From: Lichenicoccus sp963693035
Lineage (GTDB): Bacteria > Pseudomonadota > Alphaproteobacteria > Acetobacterales > Acetobacteraceae
Length of the DNA stretch: 64,000 bases
Reading direction: 5' to 3'
Assembly: GCA_963693035.2 (NCBI GenBank)
Contig: CAXMMQ010000008.1
Coordinates: forward strand, 310,001-374,000
The notes beneath the pieces are model-generated. The model saw nothing but the letters and a program-made list of their open reading frames with translations. It was not told the DNA's origin and did no database searches. Position 1 is the first letter of the stretch. Every line of letters starts with the position of its first letter. Shown here piece after piece: positions 1 to 8,601 of this stretch. Position numbers and translations under genes: made by a program.

Positions 1-1
1 C

Positions 2-100
2 GGCGCGATCGATACCCTGGCGACCTCGTTCACCAATGCCCACACCATCCTGCGCCTGGATGACGCGACCCGGTCGCCGCCGTCGGGCGATGTCCGGTAG
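2..100 (+). CDS. 3' end of an unidentified gene (partial at window edge)
   Basis: Frame 2 is open from the first base of the window to a TAG at 98-100 and encodes the last 32 residues of a protein ending in SGDVR. Nearly all of its codons end in G or C, as in real genes here, and its stop codon lies directly against the stop codon of the convergent ABC ATPase gene. The visible tail shows no motif I recognise, so no function is assigned. A chance open frame of 33 codons is possible in DNA this rich in GC. Confidence 0.5.
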   Translation, partial: GAIDTLATSFTNAHTILRLDDATRSPPSGDVR

Positions 101-961
101 TCAGGTCAGCGCCACCGGCGCCGTCGCGGCAGTCGCCCTCGCCGGTAGCTTCCCGCCGGTGGCCAGCGTGTACTGGTCCAGCACCTCGTCGGCCGGCCCG
201 TCGGCGCGCACCCGGCCGGACTCCAGCCAGAGCACCCGGGTGCACCAGGTGCGCAGCACCGACACCGTATGCGAGGTCAGCACCAGGATCTCGGCGCCGC
301 GGACAACGCTCTCCAGCCGGGCGCGGGCCTTGTCCTGGAACGCCGAGTCGCCAGCCATGAACCACTCGTCCATCAGCAGCACCTGCGGCGCGATCGCGGT
401 GGCCAGCCCGAAGCCGAGCCTGATCACCATGCCGGACGAATAGGTCCGCACCGGCATGTCCAGGAACGCATCCAGCGCCGCGAACTCCTCGACATCCTCC
501 TCGAGCAGCCGGATCGCGCCCGACGACAGCCCGGCGTAGCGGCCACGCAGCACGATGTTCTCGCGGCCGGTCAGGTCGACGTTCATGCCGAGGTTCGGAT
601 CGAGCAGCGCGTTCACGGTGCCGCCGACATGCACGCGGCCAGCGACCGGCTCGTAGATCCCCGCCATCGCCCGCAGCAGGCTCGACTTGCCGGCGCCGTT
701 ATGGCCGACGATGCCGAGACGGTCGCCCGGCACCAGCGACAGGTTGATGTCACGCAGCGCCTGCACCACGACACGCCGGGTGGCGGCGACGCCCGACACG
801 GCCCCCCCGGTCGCACCACGCGCCGGGCCGAGCTTGCCCGAAGCGACCGAGAGCACCGTCTTCTTCAGCGAACGCGCGCCGCCGTGATAGATCGGGAAAT
901 CCAGCGACAGCCCCTCGATACGCAGGAAGGCGGCCGGCCGGCTCGAGATCGGCTCGCTCAT
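101..961 (-). CDS. ABC transporter ATP-binding protein, polysaccharide export (Wzt/KpsT type)
   Basis: The 286-residue ATPase should power export of a lipid-linked or capsular polysaccharide across the inner membrane together with the permease encoded upstream. Visible motifs are Walker A GHNGAGKSS (residues 86-94), the ABC signature YSSGM (174-178) and Walker B VLLMDEW (194-200). The short signature region and the family-typical RTYSSGM segment fit the Wzt/KpsT/TagH group. There is no long C-terminal carbohydrate-binding domain, so it is the KpsT-like short form. The ATG at 961 overlaps the TGA of the permease gene by 4 bases, which implies translational coupling. A longer open frame running upstream to 1699 is a shadow of the permease gene. 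Confidence 0.9.
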   Translation of the reverse strand: MSEPISSRPAAFLRIEGLSLDFPIYHGGARSLKKTVLSVASGKLGPARGATGGAVSGVAATRRVVVQALRDINLSLVPGDRLGIVGHNGAGKSSLLRAMAGIYEPVAGRVHVGGTVNALLDPNLGMNVDLTGRENIVLRGRYAGLSSGAIRLLEEDVEEFAALDAFLDMPVRTYSSGMVIRLGFGLATAIAPQVLLMDEWFMAGDSAFQDKARARLESVVRGAEILVLTSHTVSVLRTWCTRVLWLESGRVRADGPADEVLDQYTLATGGKLPARATAATAPVALT

Positions 962-1893
962 ATCCAGAACGCCAGCCTTGGCCGGGCGCGGGTGAAGATC
1001 ACCAGCGCCGCCAGCCAGAGCAGCAGGCTGTAGCCCAGCGCCGATGCCCAGATGAGCAGGCCTGCCGGCACCCCGAGCAGTGGCGAGCGCACGATCTCCA
1101 GCAGCGCGTCGAACGGGTTCAGCGGCAGCCACCAACCGTGCGTGCCGAGTTGCGACGGCTTCCAGACGATCGGCGTGATGTAGAAGGCGATCTGCATGAT
1201 GCTGTTGACGATCGGGGGAATGTCGCGGAACCGCGCGCAGATGCTGCCGAGCAGGAAGCAGGCGGCGATCCCGTCGGCGATCCAGAGCACCAGACCAGGC
1301 AGCGACCACGCCGCCGCCGGACCCGGCCAGGTCCGGAAGATCGCGAACACGCCGATCGGCACCACCAGGTTGTGCGCCAGCACGATGAGGTTGCGGGTGA
1401 CACAGCGCAATACCTGCACGGTGAACGGCATGCGCATGGCGCGTATGATCTGCTCGGCGTCGAGAAAGACCGTGCAGGCATCGGCGGTCAGGCCGCCGAT
1501 GAACGACTGCCACAGGATCATCGAGAGGGCGAGGAACGGCAGGTAGTCGTGCATCACGATGCCGAACAGCCGGCTGTAGATCAGCCCCATCGAGGCCACC
1601 ATGATCGCGCCGGACAGGGTCAGCCAGAGCGGTCCGAGCGCCGAGCCGCGATAGCGCAGCTTGATATCCAGCCAGCCGAGCGAGACCGCCAGCCGCCACA
1701 GGGCGAAGCCCTCGGCGAGATCCTGCCGCACCGCGCGACGGCGTGCGGCAGGCCCGCCGGTCGCATCCAGCAGCAGGCCGGTTCCGCGCAGCGGAGCATG
1801 GGGTGCCGCGACGTTGCCGAACCGCGCGGCGACGTCATCAGCGCGCGCAGCGACATCGATCTGGTCCATGGCGGTCGCGTAGCCGATCCGCAT
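958..1893 (-). CDS. ABC-2 type polysaccharide/polyol phosphate export permease
   Basis: This integral inner-membrane protein of up to 311 residues has about six hydrophobic segments, preceded by a soluble N-terminal region of about 75 residues. The sequence around LGWLDIKLRYRGSALGPLW is characteristic of the ABC2_membrane family (Wzm/KpsM). It forms the export channel for the ATPase encoded immediately downstream with a 4-base overlap. The start is uncertain: ATG 1893 and ATG 1869 (MDQID) are both in frame. The transported glycan cannot be told from sequence; the GT-rich block at 18.7-28 kb is too far away to link by position alone. Confidence 0.88.
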   Translation of the reverse strand: MRIGYATAMDQIDVAARADDVAARFGNVAAPHAPLRGTGLLLDATGGPAARRRAVRQDLAEGFALWRLAVSLGWLDIKLRYRGSALGPLWLTLSGAIMVASMGLIYSRLFGIVMHDYLPFLALSMILWQSFIGGLTADACTVFLDAEQIIRAMRMPFTVQVLRCVTRNLIVLAHNLVVPIGVFAIFRTWPGPAAAWSLPGLVLWIADGIAACFLLGSICARFRDIPPIVNSIMQIAFYITPIVWKPSQLGTHGWWLPLNPFDALLEIVRSPLLGVPAGLLIWASALGYSLLLWLAALVIFTRARPRLAFWI

Positions 1894-2027
1894 GGCCTTC
1901 GCAACTCGGGGACGGGCTCCGATGGATGCGCTGCCAGATCATCTGACCATGAAGAGAGGTTAGTTGTAGCGAGTTAGGAGGGGTTCCTGCATGATCAGGC
2001 GAGCTTTCGCTGATAGGGCCGCCCGAA

Positions 2028-3386
2028 ATGACACGACAGACTGGACGCCGGGGGCAGATCAGCACCGGCACGCGTCCGGTGGCAGGGCCCAGGACACCGA
2101 GGACGGGGGGGCTGCGCGTCGCGGCCAGCTTCCTGCTGCTTACGCTCCTGGCCGCCTGCGCTGGCACGCCGCGCGGCCCGATGATCCCGGTGGCCCAGGA
2201 GGCCGCCGACTATCGCGCCCACGCCCGCAACTACTATGCGCCCCCCGGCCCGGCGGACGATCCCTGGGGGCCATACATCGACTCCGCATCGCAGCGCTTC
2301 GACGTGCCGGACGCCTGGATACGCGCCGTCATCCACCAGGAATCCGGCGGCCATGAGTTCATCAACGGCCAGTTCGTGACCTCGGTGCCTGGCGCGATGG
2401 GGCTGATGCAGCTCATGCCGCCGACCTATGACGACATGCGCAACCAGTATGCGCTCGGGCCTGATCCGTTCGAGCCGCACGACAACATCATGGCCGGCAC
2501 CGCCTACCTGCGGCAGATGTACGACATCTACGGCTCGCCCGGCTTCCTCGCCGCCTACAATACCGGCCCTGGCCGGCTGGACGACTTCCTGACCCGCAAC
2601 CGCTCGCTGCCGAACGAGACAAGGCAATATGTGGCAATCATCGGACCACAGATCGCCGGGATCTTCCCGAGCAGCCGCTCGCAGGCGGACCTGATGGTCA
2701 TGAACCATGCCGGCGCCGCCAACGTCATGTACGCCTCGGCGCAGAGCCAGCAGGAGACCCGCTCGGTCCGCATCGCCTGGGCGCGCCGGCGTGACCATTC
2801 CGCGGGCGATGACCAGCCGGTCCAGGTCGCGGAAGCGCCGGTCGCCCTGCCGATGCGGGCGCCCGCATACCAGACCGCCTGGCACCGCCTGCCGCCGGCG
2901 CGGCCGCAACCGTCTGACGCTTCATCCGGCGTCTCGCCGGCCGCTGTCAGCAGCGTCTGGGCGAGCCGCCTCGGGAGCGCTCCGGTGCAGCCGGTCCAGG
3001 ACGAGCCGGCACCGCCGCCGGAGCCGACCCTGGTCGCCCGCGCGGTGCCGGCGCCACGCCGGTTCCACCTGGTGGCGCCGGCTATGGCGATGAGCATCCC
3101 CGCCGCGCGCACCGAAGGGGGCGCCCGAGACTGGGCGATCCAGGTCGGCGCGTTCGGCACCGAGGGCCAGGCCAGCGAGGCCGCCGGCAGCGCGCGTTCG
3201 CGCATGCGCGGGCTGCTGCCGGGGGCGCAGACCGAGATCGCCGGTGTCAGGGCCGGACGCGGCGGTGCGCGGATCTATCGTGCCCGCTTGACCGGGCTGT
3301 CCCGCAACGGCGCGATGGAAGCCTGCGAGCGCCTGAGCCGCGGCCGCGGCGAGTGCATGGTCGTCTCGCCGGACGGCCGGCTGTGA
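2028..3386 (+). CDS. Lipoprotein lytic transglycosylase with C-terminal SPOR domain
   Basis: The 452-residue protein is predicted to cleave peptidoglycan glycan strands in the periplasm. A hydrophobic stretch ends in a lipobox (LLAAC, Cys44), so it should be lipid-anchored. The SLT fold follows at about 80-225, with the catalytic Glu in HQESGG (Glu105), then GAMGLMQLMP and an AYNTGPG motif. A proline- and alanine-rich linker leads to a SPOR domain at about 365-450 (RDWAIQVGAF onward), which usually binds denuded glycan at division sites. The first 30 residues are long and basic for a lipoprotein, so the true start may be internal. Its TGA overlaps the GTG of the peroxiredoxin gene. Confidence 0.9.
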   Translation: MTRQTGRRGQISTGTRPVAGPRTPRTGGLRVAASFLLLTLLAACAGTPRGPMIPVAQEAADYRAHARNYYAPPGPADDPWGPYIDSASQRFDVPDAWIRAVIHQESGGHEFINGQFVTSVPGAMGLMQLMPPTYDDMRNQYALGPDPFEPHDNIMAGTAYLRQMYDIYGSPGFLAAYNTGPGRLDDFLTRNRSLPNETRQYVAIIGPQIAGIFPSSRSQADLMVMNHAGAANVMYASAQSQQETRSVRIAWARRRDHSAGDDQPVQVAEAPVALPMRAPAYQTAWHRLPPARPQPSDASSGVSPAAVSSVWASRLGSAPVQPVQDEPAPPPEPTLVARAVPAPRRFHLVAPAMAMSIPAARTEGGARDWAIQVGAFGTEGQASEAAGSARSRMRGLLPGAQTEIAGVRAGRGGARIYRARLTGLSRNGAMEACERLSRGRGECMVVSPDGRL

Positions 3387-3931
3387 CCGCGCGAGCCGCG
3401 CCGCTCGCGGCTGCGGCGCTCCTGCTGGTCATGGGCGGGACCGCTGCGCGCGCCGCCCTTCCGGTCGGCGGCAAGGCGCCGGACTTCGCGGCGCAGGCAG
3501 CGCTCGACGGCCACGAGTTCCATTTCTCGCTGGCCGATGCGCTACGCCACGGGCCGGTCGTGGTGTATTTCTACCCGGCCGCCTTCACCCAGGGCTGCAC
3601 GATCGAGGCGCACGATTTTGCCGCGGCGATCCCCGACTACAAGGCGGCCGGGGCCACGGTGATCGGGGTGTCGGAGGACCGCATCGCGACCCTGGACAGG
3701 TTCTCGGTCAGCGAATGCCAGGGCAAGTTCCCGGTAGCCGCCGACGCCGACGGCAGCATCGCGCGGCACTACGACGCGCTGATACCGGTGGTGCACTATG
3801 CCAACCGGACCTCGTATGTGATCGCCCCGGACGGCTCGGTGCTGGAGAGCTATTCGGCGATGAACCCGGACGGCCACGTGCAGAAGACGCTGCAGGCGGT
3901 GCAGGCCTGGCGCGCCCAGCACAAGGGCTGA
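3383..3931 (+). CDS. Exported peroxiredoxin, BCP/PrxQ-like
   Basis: A thiol peroxidase of the AhpC/TSA superfamily, probably periplasmic. I chose the GTG at 3383, which overlaps the upstream TGA. From there the protein is 182 residues and begins with a standard signal peptide ending in ARA before ALPVGGKAPDF. The peroxidatic site FTQGCTIEA holds Cys72, as in BCP/PrxQ enzymes. There is no cysteine five residues later as in classical PrxQ. Cys111 (SECQGKF) is the only other candidate resolving cysteine, so it could also work as a 1-Cys enzyme. An ATG at 3353 would remove the clean signal peptide. Its gene is followed by dispersed repeat copy 1. Confidence 0.87.
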   Translation: MTARAAPLAAAALLLVMGGTAARAALPVGGKAPDFAAQAALDGHEFHFSLADALRHGPVVVYFYPAAFTQGCTIEAHDFAAAIPDYKAAGATVIGVSEDRIATLDRFSVSECQGKFPVAADADGSIARHYDALIPVVHYANRTSYVIAPDGSVLESYSAMNPDGHVQKTLQAVQAWRAQHKG

Positions 3932-3941
3932 ACCGTCCTGA

Positions 3942-4102
3942 CAGGTTGCTGAAGAACTCCCGCTGCTGGATGAGAGCGGTCCGCCGGACCGCGGCCGGCG
4001 TGACTTTCCGAGCACCGGAGCGGAGCGGCCGTCCGGCCGTGCGCACCGGAGCGCAGGAAAGGCGTGTCGGATCGCCAGCACCGGGAGTTCGTCAGCAACC
4101 TG
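3942..4102. repeat. Dispersed 161-bp repeat, copy 1 (MITE-like, terminal inverted repeats)
   Basis: The element fills the space between two convergent genes and ends exactly at the stop codon of gcvH. The left end begins CAGGTTGCTGAAGAACTCCC, and the right end is the reverse complement CAGGTTGCTGACGAACTCCC, giving about 28-bp inverted termini. The core holds two copies of GCACCGGAGCG flanking a GGCCGTCCGGCC hairpin, and an upstream GGTCCGCCGGACC palindrome. The same core recurs at 13072-13230 and 47486-47648. It has no protein-coding capacity of its own and no obvious target-site duplication. It may also act as a bidirectional terminator. Confidence 0.85.
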
Positions 4103-4480
4103 CTACAGGGTCTCGAGATAGGCGGTGTACTCCGCCTCTTCCATCAGGCCGTTGAACGCCTCCGGATCGGCCGGCTCCATCCGGAAGAACCAGGCCTCGC
4201 CCTCGGCATCGCGGTTCACCAGGCTAGAATCCTCGGCCAGCGTCTCGTTGACCTCGAGCACCTTGCCGGCGAACGGCGCGAACACGTCGGAGGCCGCCTT
4301 CACGCTCTCGACCACGGCGCAGCTCTCGCCCTCGGCGAGGTCGCGGTCGCGGTCGGGCAACTCGATGAACACCACGTCGCCCAGTGCCTCCTGGGCGTGG
4401 TCGGTGATGCCGATCGTGGTGGTGCCGTCATCCTCCAGACGGACCCACTCATGTTCCTTGGTGTAGCGGATGTCTGCCAT
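4103..4480 (-). CDS. gcvH: Glycine cleavage system H protein
   Basis: This 125-residue lipoyl carrier shuttles the aminomethyl group between the P, T and L proteins of glycine decarboxylase. It aligns over its whole length with GcvH (KEHEWVRLED near the start, GDVVFIELP, then ESVKAASD). Lys61 in ESVKA is the lipoylated residue. ATG 4480 gives the usual family length; the open frame that continues upstream to 4948 is antisense to the lipoprotein gene. No gcvT or gcvP is adjacent, so the system is split across the genome or the other genes lie elsewhere. Repeat copy 1 abuts its 3' end. Confidence 0.95.
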   Translation of the reverse strand: MADIRYTKEHEWVRLEDDGTTTIGITDHAQEALGDVVFIELPDRDRDLAEGESCAVVESVKAASDVFAPFAGKVLEVNETLAEDSSLVNRDAEGEAWFFRMEPADPEAFNGLMEEAEYTAYLETL

Positions 4481-4506
4481 TCTGCTCGTCCTTCGAGACC
4501 GAGGGT

Positions 4507-5088
4507 TCAGCGAGGCATATGCGCGCGGTTGTAGGCAAGTTGCTCCGGTGTGAGCTGGAACCCAACCTCGAGCCGATAGCTGTCGCTGCTCATCCGCCGG
4601 GTGATCGGCAGCTCCAGGTCCAGCGGATCGCTCTTCAGCGCCAGCCGGTCGGCGTTCGGCGGGAACGTCGCATCGATGGAAAGGTCGTGCTTCTCGACGA
4701 TCTGGTCGCCATGCAGCACCGCCACGAAATACGGCAACGTCAGGGTGCGCAAGCTCGCCGCCGGCCCGCGCTGCACGCCGATCGTCACGCTGACCGCGGT
4801 GTGCAGCGCACGCCCCTGCTCGGAATTGCTGCAGGTGCCGCCGACGGCCGCGATGCTGGCATGGGTCACCAGGGTCGCGAGGTCGCGCGACGGTCCGGCA
4901 TAGGTGGAGAGATCGGCGGCATCGGCGAGGATCCCGACCGGCACGCATTCAGGCGCGAACGCGTTCGGATTGTCGGGCCCGCAGGAGGCGAGAGTAGATG
5001 TCAAGGCGGCAATCGCCAGCATCGATGCAACACGTCCGGCGGATACGACGTCGGTCGCGACGGTTCTGAAGCGGATCGGCAGGTTCAT
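4507..5088 (-). CDS. Putative lipoprotein of unknown function
   Basis: A 193-residue protein with an N-terminal hydrophobic segment ending in a lipobox-like LASC (Cys36), followed by a periplasmic domain of about 155 residues. I do not recognise the family. It has two further cysteines (in PECVP and GGTCSN) that could form a disulfide. The gene lies directly upstream of gcvH on the same strand with a 26-base gap, so the two may be co-transcribed, although no functional link is evident. It is divergent from ispH. Confidence 0.75.
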   Translation of the reverse strand: MNLPIRFRTVATDVVSAGRVASMLAIAALTSTLASCGPDNPNAFAPECVPVGILADAADLSTYAGPSRDLATLVTHASIAAVGGTCSNSEQGRALHTAVSVTIGVQRGPAASLRTLTLPYFVAVLHGDQIVEKHDLSIDATFPPNADRLALKSDPLDLELPITRRMSSDSYRLEVGFQLTPEQLAYNRAHMPR

Positions 5089-5219
5089 TCTCGACTTTCG
5101 GCCAGTCTCGCCTGTAAGGCAGGGTCCCGGGCGGGACGGGTTTCGCGGCGTGCGCCCGCACGGGTCGCCATCCGGAGTGCGCTCGCCGTATACTGCCGAC
5201 CGCTCGGGAGGGGAACACC

Positions 5220-6245
5220 ATGCCGGACCAGATGTTCGATCAGCCAGACACCCACCTGCTGCCAGACTCCCGCCTTTCGCAGGACCCCGCCACCGCGCTC
5301 CGGCCGCTGCGCGTGCTGCTGGCCGGTCCGCGCGGCTTCTGCGCCGGGGTCGACCGGGCGATCCGCGTCGTCGAGGAGGCGCTGCGCCGTTACGGTGCGC
5401 CGGTCTATGTCCGCCACGAGATCGTGCACAACCGCACCGTGGTCGAGCAGCTTGAGGCGCAGGGCGCGATCTTCGTCGAGGAGCTCGACGAGGTGCCTCC
5501 GGATGGCCAGGTGGTGTTCTCCGCGCACGGGGTGCCGAAGTCGGTGCCGGCCGAGGCGCAGCGCCGCAACCTGCTCTATCTCGATGCCACCTGCCCGCTG
5601 GTCAGCAAGGTGCATCGCGAAGCCGAGCGGCACTATGCCGATGGCGGCCCGGACAGTCGGCACATCCTGATGATCGGCCATGCCGGCCATCCCGAGGTGG
5701 TCGGCACCATGGGGCAGTTGCCGCCGGGCGCGGTGACCCTGGTGCAGGATGCCGAGGAGGCCCGGCGGGTGCAGCCGGCCGACCCCGTGCGCCTCGCCTT
5801 CATCACCCAGACGACGCTGTCGGTGGACGACACCGCCGAGATCGTCTCGGTGCTGCGCGGCCGCTTCCCGATGCTGGAAGGGCCCAAGCGCGAGGATATC
5901 TGCTACGCCACCACCAACCGCCAGGAAGCGGTCAAGGCGATCGCGCCGGGCTGCGACCTGGTAATCGTGATCGGCAGCCCGAACTCGTCGAACTCGCAGC
6001 GCCTGCGCGAGGTGGCGGAACGCTCGGGCGCGCCGCGTGCCCTGCTGGTGCCCCGCCTGCGCGACCTCGACTGGTCGGCGCTCGACGGCGTGCACACGCT
6101 CGGCATCACCGCCGGCGCCTCGGCCCCGGAGACGCTGGTGCAGGAAATGGTGAACGCGCTGTCGGTGCGGTTCGCGCTCGAGATCGAGGAGCGCACCGTC
6201 AAGCAGGAAGATGTGATTTTCAAACTCCCAGCGCCGTTGGGCTGA
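5220..6245 (+). CDS. ispH: 4-hydroxy-3-methylbut-2-enyl diphosphate reductase
   Basis: The last enzyme of the MEP isoprenoid pathway, a cytosolic 4Fe-4S reductase making IPP and DMAPP. The three cluster cysteines are visible: Cys41 in GFCAGVDRAI, Cys125 in DATCPLVSK and Cys228 in DICYATTNRQ. The HGVP, GHAGHPEVVGTMGQ and SPNSSNS substrate motifs are also present. At 341 residues it is slightly longer than usual, because of about 28 extra N-terminal residues. ATG 5220 follows a purine-rich GGGAGGGGA site. It heads an ispH-thrB-rnhA operon, an order common in Alphaproteobacteria. Confidence 0.97.
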   Translation: MPDQMFDQPDTHLLPDSRLSQDPATALRPLRVLLAGPRGFCAGVDRAIRVVEEALRRYGAPVYVRHEIVHNRTVVEQLEAQGAIFVEELDEVPPDGQVVFSAHGVPKSVPAEAQRRNLLYLDATCPLVSKVHREAERHYADGGPDSRHILMIGHAGHPEVVGTMGQLPPGAVTLVQDAEEARRVQPADPVRLAFITQTTLSVDDTAEIVSVLRGRFPMLEGPKREDICYATTNRQEAVKAIAPGCDLVIVIGSPNSSNSQRLREVAERSGAPRALLVPRLRDLDWSALDGVHTLGITAGASAPETLVQEMVNALSVRFALEIEERTVKQEDVIFKLPAPLG

Positions 6246-6264
6246 ACGTCCGCCTCAACGCGGC

Positions 6265-7224
6265 ATGGCCGTCTATACAGACGTCTCAGACGAGGCCCTG
6301 GCGGCATTCCTCGGCGATTACGAGATCGGCGAGCTGGTGGCGTTCCGCGGGATCGCGGAAGGCGTCGAGAACAGCAACTTCTCGCTCCGCACCAGCACCG
6401 GCGACTTCATCCTCACGCTCTACGAGAAGCGCGTCGAGCGGCGCGACCTGCCCTGGTTCCTCGGGCTGATGCGCCACCTCGTCGCCGCCGGCGTGACCTG
6501 CCCGCTTCCGCTGGCCGGACGCGACGGCGAGGCGTTGCGTTCCCTGTGCGGCCGGCCGGCGGCGATCACCAGCTTCCTGCCCGGCGTGTGGCCGCGACGG
6601 GTCCGGGTCGAGCATTGCCGCCCGCTCGGCGAAACGCTGGCACGCCTGCACGTCGCCGGGCTCGACTACACGCCGAGGCGCGACAACGCGCTCGGTCCAA
6701 GCTCCTGGCTGCCGCTGCTGGCGCTGAGCCGGGACCGCGCCGATGCGGTGCAGCCCGGGCTCGGCGCGGAGCTCGACGCGGCGCTGGCACGCATCGTGCC
6801 CGCTTGGCCGACCGAACTACCAGTCGGGCAGATCCACGCCGACCTGTTCCCAGACAACGTGTTCTTCCTCGGCCGCGCGCTGTCCGGGGTGATCGACTTC
6901 TACTTCGCCTGCACCGACATGCTGGCCTACGATATCGGCGTCTGCCTGAACGCCTGGTGCTTCGAGCCCGGCTGGGAGTTCAACGTCACCAAGGCGCGCG
7001 CCCTGGTCGCCGGCTACGAGAGCGTGCGCCCGCTGCTCGACGCGGAGCGCGCCGCATTGCCGGTGCTGGCGCAGGGAGCAGCCCTCCGATTCGTGCTCAC
7101 CCGGCTGTTCGACTGGCTCAACCCGCCGCCCGGCGCGATGGTCACCCCGAAGGATCCGCTCGACTACCTGCGCCGCCTGCGCTTCCACCTGGCTGCAAAG
7201 GATGCGCATGCCTACGGATTCTGA
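6265..7224 (+). CDS. thrB: Homoserine kinase, ThrB2/APH-fold type
   Basis: The 319-residue enzyme phosphorylates homoserine in threonine biosynthesis. It belongs to the aminoglycoside-phosphotransferase-like homoserine kinases rather than the GHMP type of enterobacteria. The nucleotide loop lies near GVENSNFSLRT. The catalytic motif HADLFPDNVFF contains Asp193 and Asn198, and Asp211 in GVIDFYFAC is the metal-binding Asp. It sits 19 bases after ispH, and its end overlaps the start of rnhA, so the three genes should be translated from one transcript. Confidence 0.94.
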   Translation: MAVYTDVSDEALAAFLGDYEIGELVAFRGIAEGVENSNFSLRTSTGDFILTLYEKRVERRDLPWFLGLMRHLVAAGVTCPLPLAGRDGEALRSLCGRPAAITSFLPGVWPRRVRVEHCRPLGETLARLHVAGLDYTPRRDNALGPSSWLPLLALSRDRADAVQPGLGAELDAALARIVPAWPTELPVGQIHADLFPDNVFFLGRALSGVIDFYFACTDMLAYDIGVCLNAWCFEPGWEFNVTKARALVAGYESVRPLLDAERAALPVLAQGAALRFVLTRLFDWLNPPPGAMVTPKDPLDYLRRLRFHLAAKDAHAYGF

Positions 7225-7678
7225 TCCCGTAGTTCCGCTCGTCGAAATCTGGACCGACGGCGGCTGCCGGCCCAATCCGGGCCCGGGTGGCTGGGCGGCG
7301 CTGCTGCGCTTCGGCGAGCGCGAGCGCGAGCTCAGCGGCGGCGAGACGCAGACCACCAACAACCGCATGGAGCTGACCGCCGCCGCCGAGGCACTGGAAG
7401 CGCTCACCCGGCCCTGCGTGGTGGCGCTGCACACCGACAGCGAATATCTGCGCAACGGCGTCACCCGCTGGTCCACCGGCTGGGTGCGGCGCAACTGGCG
7501 CAACGCCGCCGGCGATCCGGTCGCCAACATGGATCTGTGGCGCCGGGTGCTCGATGCGGCGAAACGCCACCAGGTGTCGTGGCACTGGGTGCGCGGCCAT
7601 GCCGGGCATATCGAGAACGACCGGGTGGACCGGCTCGCGACCGCGGCCCGGATCGAGGTCGAGCAGACAGCGGGCTGA
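7202..7678 (+). CDS. rnhA: Ribonuclease HI
   Basis: Cleaves the RNA strand of RNA-DNA hybrids (R-loops, primers). It is 158 residues, the normal size, with the full type I motif set: WTDGGCRPNPGPGG with Asp19, NRMELTA with Glu57, HTDSEY with Asp79, and the final acidic position in NDRVDRLA. ATG 7202 overlaps the 3' end of thrB by 23 bases; an in-frame ATG at 7208 would shorten the overlap. The gene ends two bases before the stop of the convergent GNAT gene. Confidence 0.97.
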   Translation: MRMPTDSDPVVPLVEIWTDGGCRPNPGPGGWAALLRFGERERELSGGETQTTNNRMELTAAAEALEALTRPCVVALHTDSEYLRNGVTRWSTGWVRRNWRNAAGDPVANMDLWRRVLDAAKRHQVSWHWVRGHAGHIENDRVDRLATAARIEVEQTAG

Positions 7679-7680
7679 TC

Positions 7681-8358
7681 CTATGCCCGTTTCAGCGCCA
7701 GCAGCATCGGTGTCCAGCGCGTGACGAACCCGATCCGCTCGTAGAGCGAGATCGCACCGAGATTTTCGGCGTAGGCGTGCAGGAACGGGGTCTCGCCGCG
7801 TGCCAGGATGGCGCGCGCCACCTCTCGCAGCAGACCCGCGGCGTAGCCCCGTCCGCGATGATCCGGATGGGTGCACACGCCGCTGACCTCGGTGTAGGCG
7901 CCCGGCTTCATCCGCTCCCCCGCCATCGCGACAAGTTCTCCTTCGTGGCGGACGCCGAGAAAGCGTCCGAGCTCGTGCGTCCGGCCGGCGAACGGACCGG
8001 GCGTGGTCAGGCTGGCCAATGCCAGCATCGCGGCCGCATCCCGCGCGCCCAGCACGTCGTACTCGAAATCGGCCGGTGGACCGTGGATCCGATCCGCAAC
8101 CATCTGCACGGTGCGCGCCGCACTCACCAGGGCGAGGCCGGGCGGCGGTGCGATCGGCTCGCTCTGCTGAAGGACGACCTGCCCACCCACCGGCACGAGC
8201 GCCACAAGCCCGGCCAGGCTTTCGGCGGTGTTCCCAGCGCTGGCGGCAAACGGAGCGAAGGCAGGATCGAAGCGACGGATTCCGCCCGAGACCAGTGCAC
8301 AAGCCGCCTGCCGGGTCGTCAGGGCGGTCCAGATCGGTCGGTCGAGTGGATGATCCAT
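7681..8358 (-). CDS. GNAT family N-acetyltransferase (FR47-like)
   Basis: Predicted acetyl-CoA dependent acetyltransferase of 225 residues. The C-terminal half carries the GNAT core: GVCTHPDHRGRGYAAGLL is the acetyl-CoA pyrophosphate loop, followed by LHAYAENLGAISLYERIGF, typical of FR47-like members. ATG 8358 was chosen because GGAGGA lies about 10 bases upstream; an in-frame start at 8427 lacks such a site. The substrate is unknown. It converges with rnhA and lies downstream of the 29-residue ORF on the same strand. Confidence 0.85.
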   Translation of the reverse strand: MDHPLDRPIWTALTTRQAACALVSGGIRRFDPAFAPFAASAGNTAESLAGLVALVPVGGQVVLQQSEPIAPPPGLALVSAARTVQMVADRIHGPPADFEYDVLGARDAAAMLALASLTTPGPFAGRTHELGRFLGVRHEGELVAMAGERMKPGAYTEVSGVCTHPDHRGRGYAAGLLREVARAILARGETPFLHAYAENLGAISLYERIGFVTRWTPMLLALKRA

Positions 8359-8451
8359 GGGGTCGGGTTCCTCCGAAACGGACTTGTCGGGCGGTTGCTT
8401 CGCCGGAACCGCCGCGCCCGCGACCATGCCGGGCGGCCTGTCCCGAATGAC

Positions 8452-8541
8452 CTACGACCGCCGCTCGATCCGCCGGTCCGGGATGAACCAGAGCAGCGCG
8501 ACCGTCGCGTAGATCGCTGCGACGAGTAGCCCCTGTCGCAT
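8452..8541 (-). CDS. Possible 29-residue membrane microprotein
   Basis: An ATG at 8541 opens a 29-residue frame: MRQGLLVAAIY, a hydrophobic stretch through TVALLWFIP, then a charged tail DRRIERRS. The layout of one membrane segment plus a basic tail is typical of small inner-membrane proteins. It lies between the TonB receptor terminator and the GNAT gene, on the same strand as both. It could also be the remnant of a longer membrane protein. I do not recognise a family, and support is limited to composition and position. Confidence 0.35.
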   Translation of the reverse strand: MRQGLLVAAIYATVALLWFIPDRRIERRS

Positions 8542-8546
8542 CCCGT

Positions 8547-8577
8547 AAAGAAAAAGGCCGCATCTTGCGATGCGGCC
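8547..8577 (-). terminator. Rho-independent terminator of the TonB receptor gene
   Basis: A perfect 9-bp stem GGCCGCATC / GATGCGGCC with a 4-base loop is followed, on the minus strand, by TTTTTCTTT. It lies 25 bases beyond the receptor's stop codon. This is one of the few classical intrinsic terminators in this GC-rich window. Confidence 0.9.
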
Positions 8578-8601
8578 CTCGTCCGGGTTGTTGCCCAAGC
8601 C

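Noticed and set aside
4481..4506. A glycine riboswitch before gcvH
   Set aside because: Only 26 bases separate it from the upstream lipoprotein gene, and no aptamer-like sequence is present.
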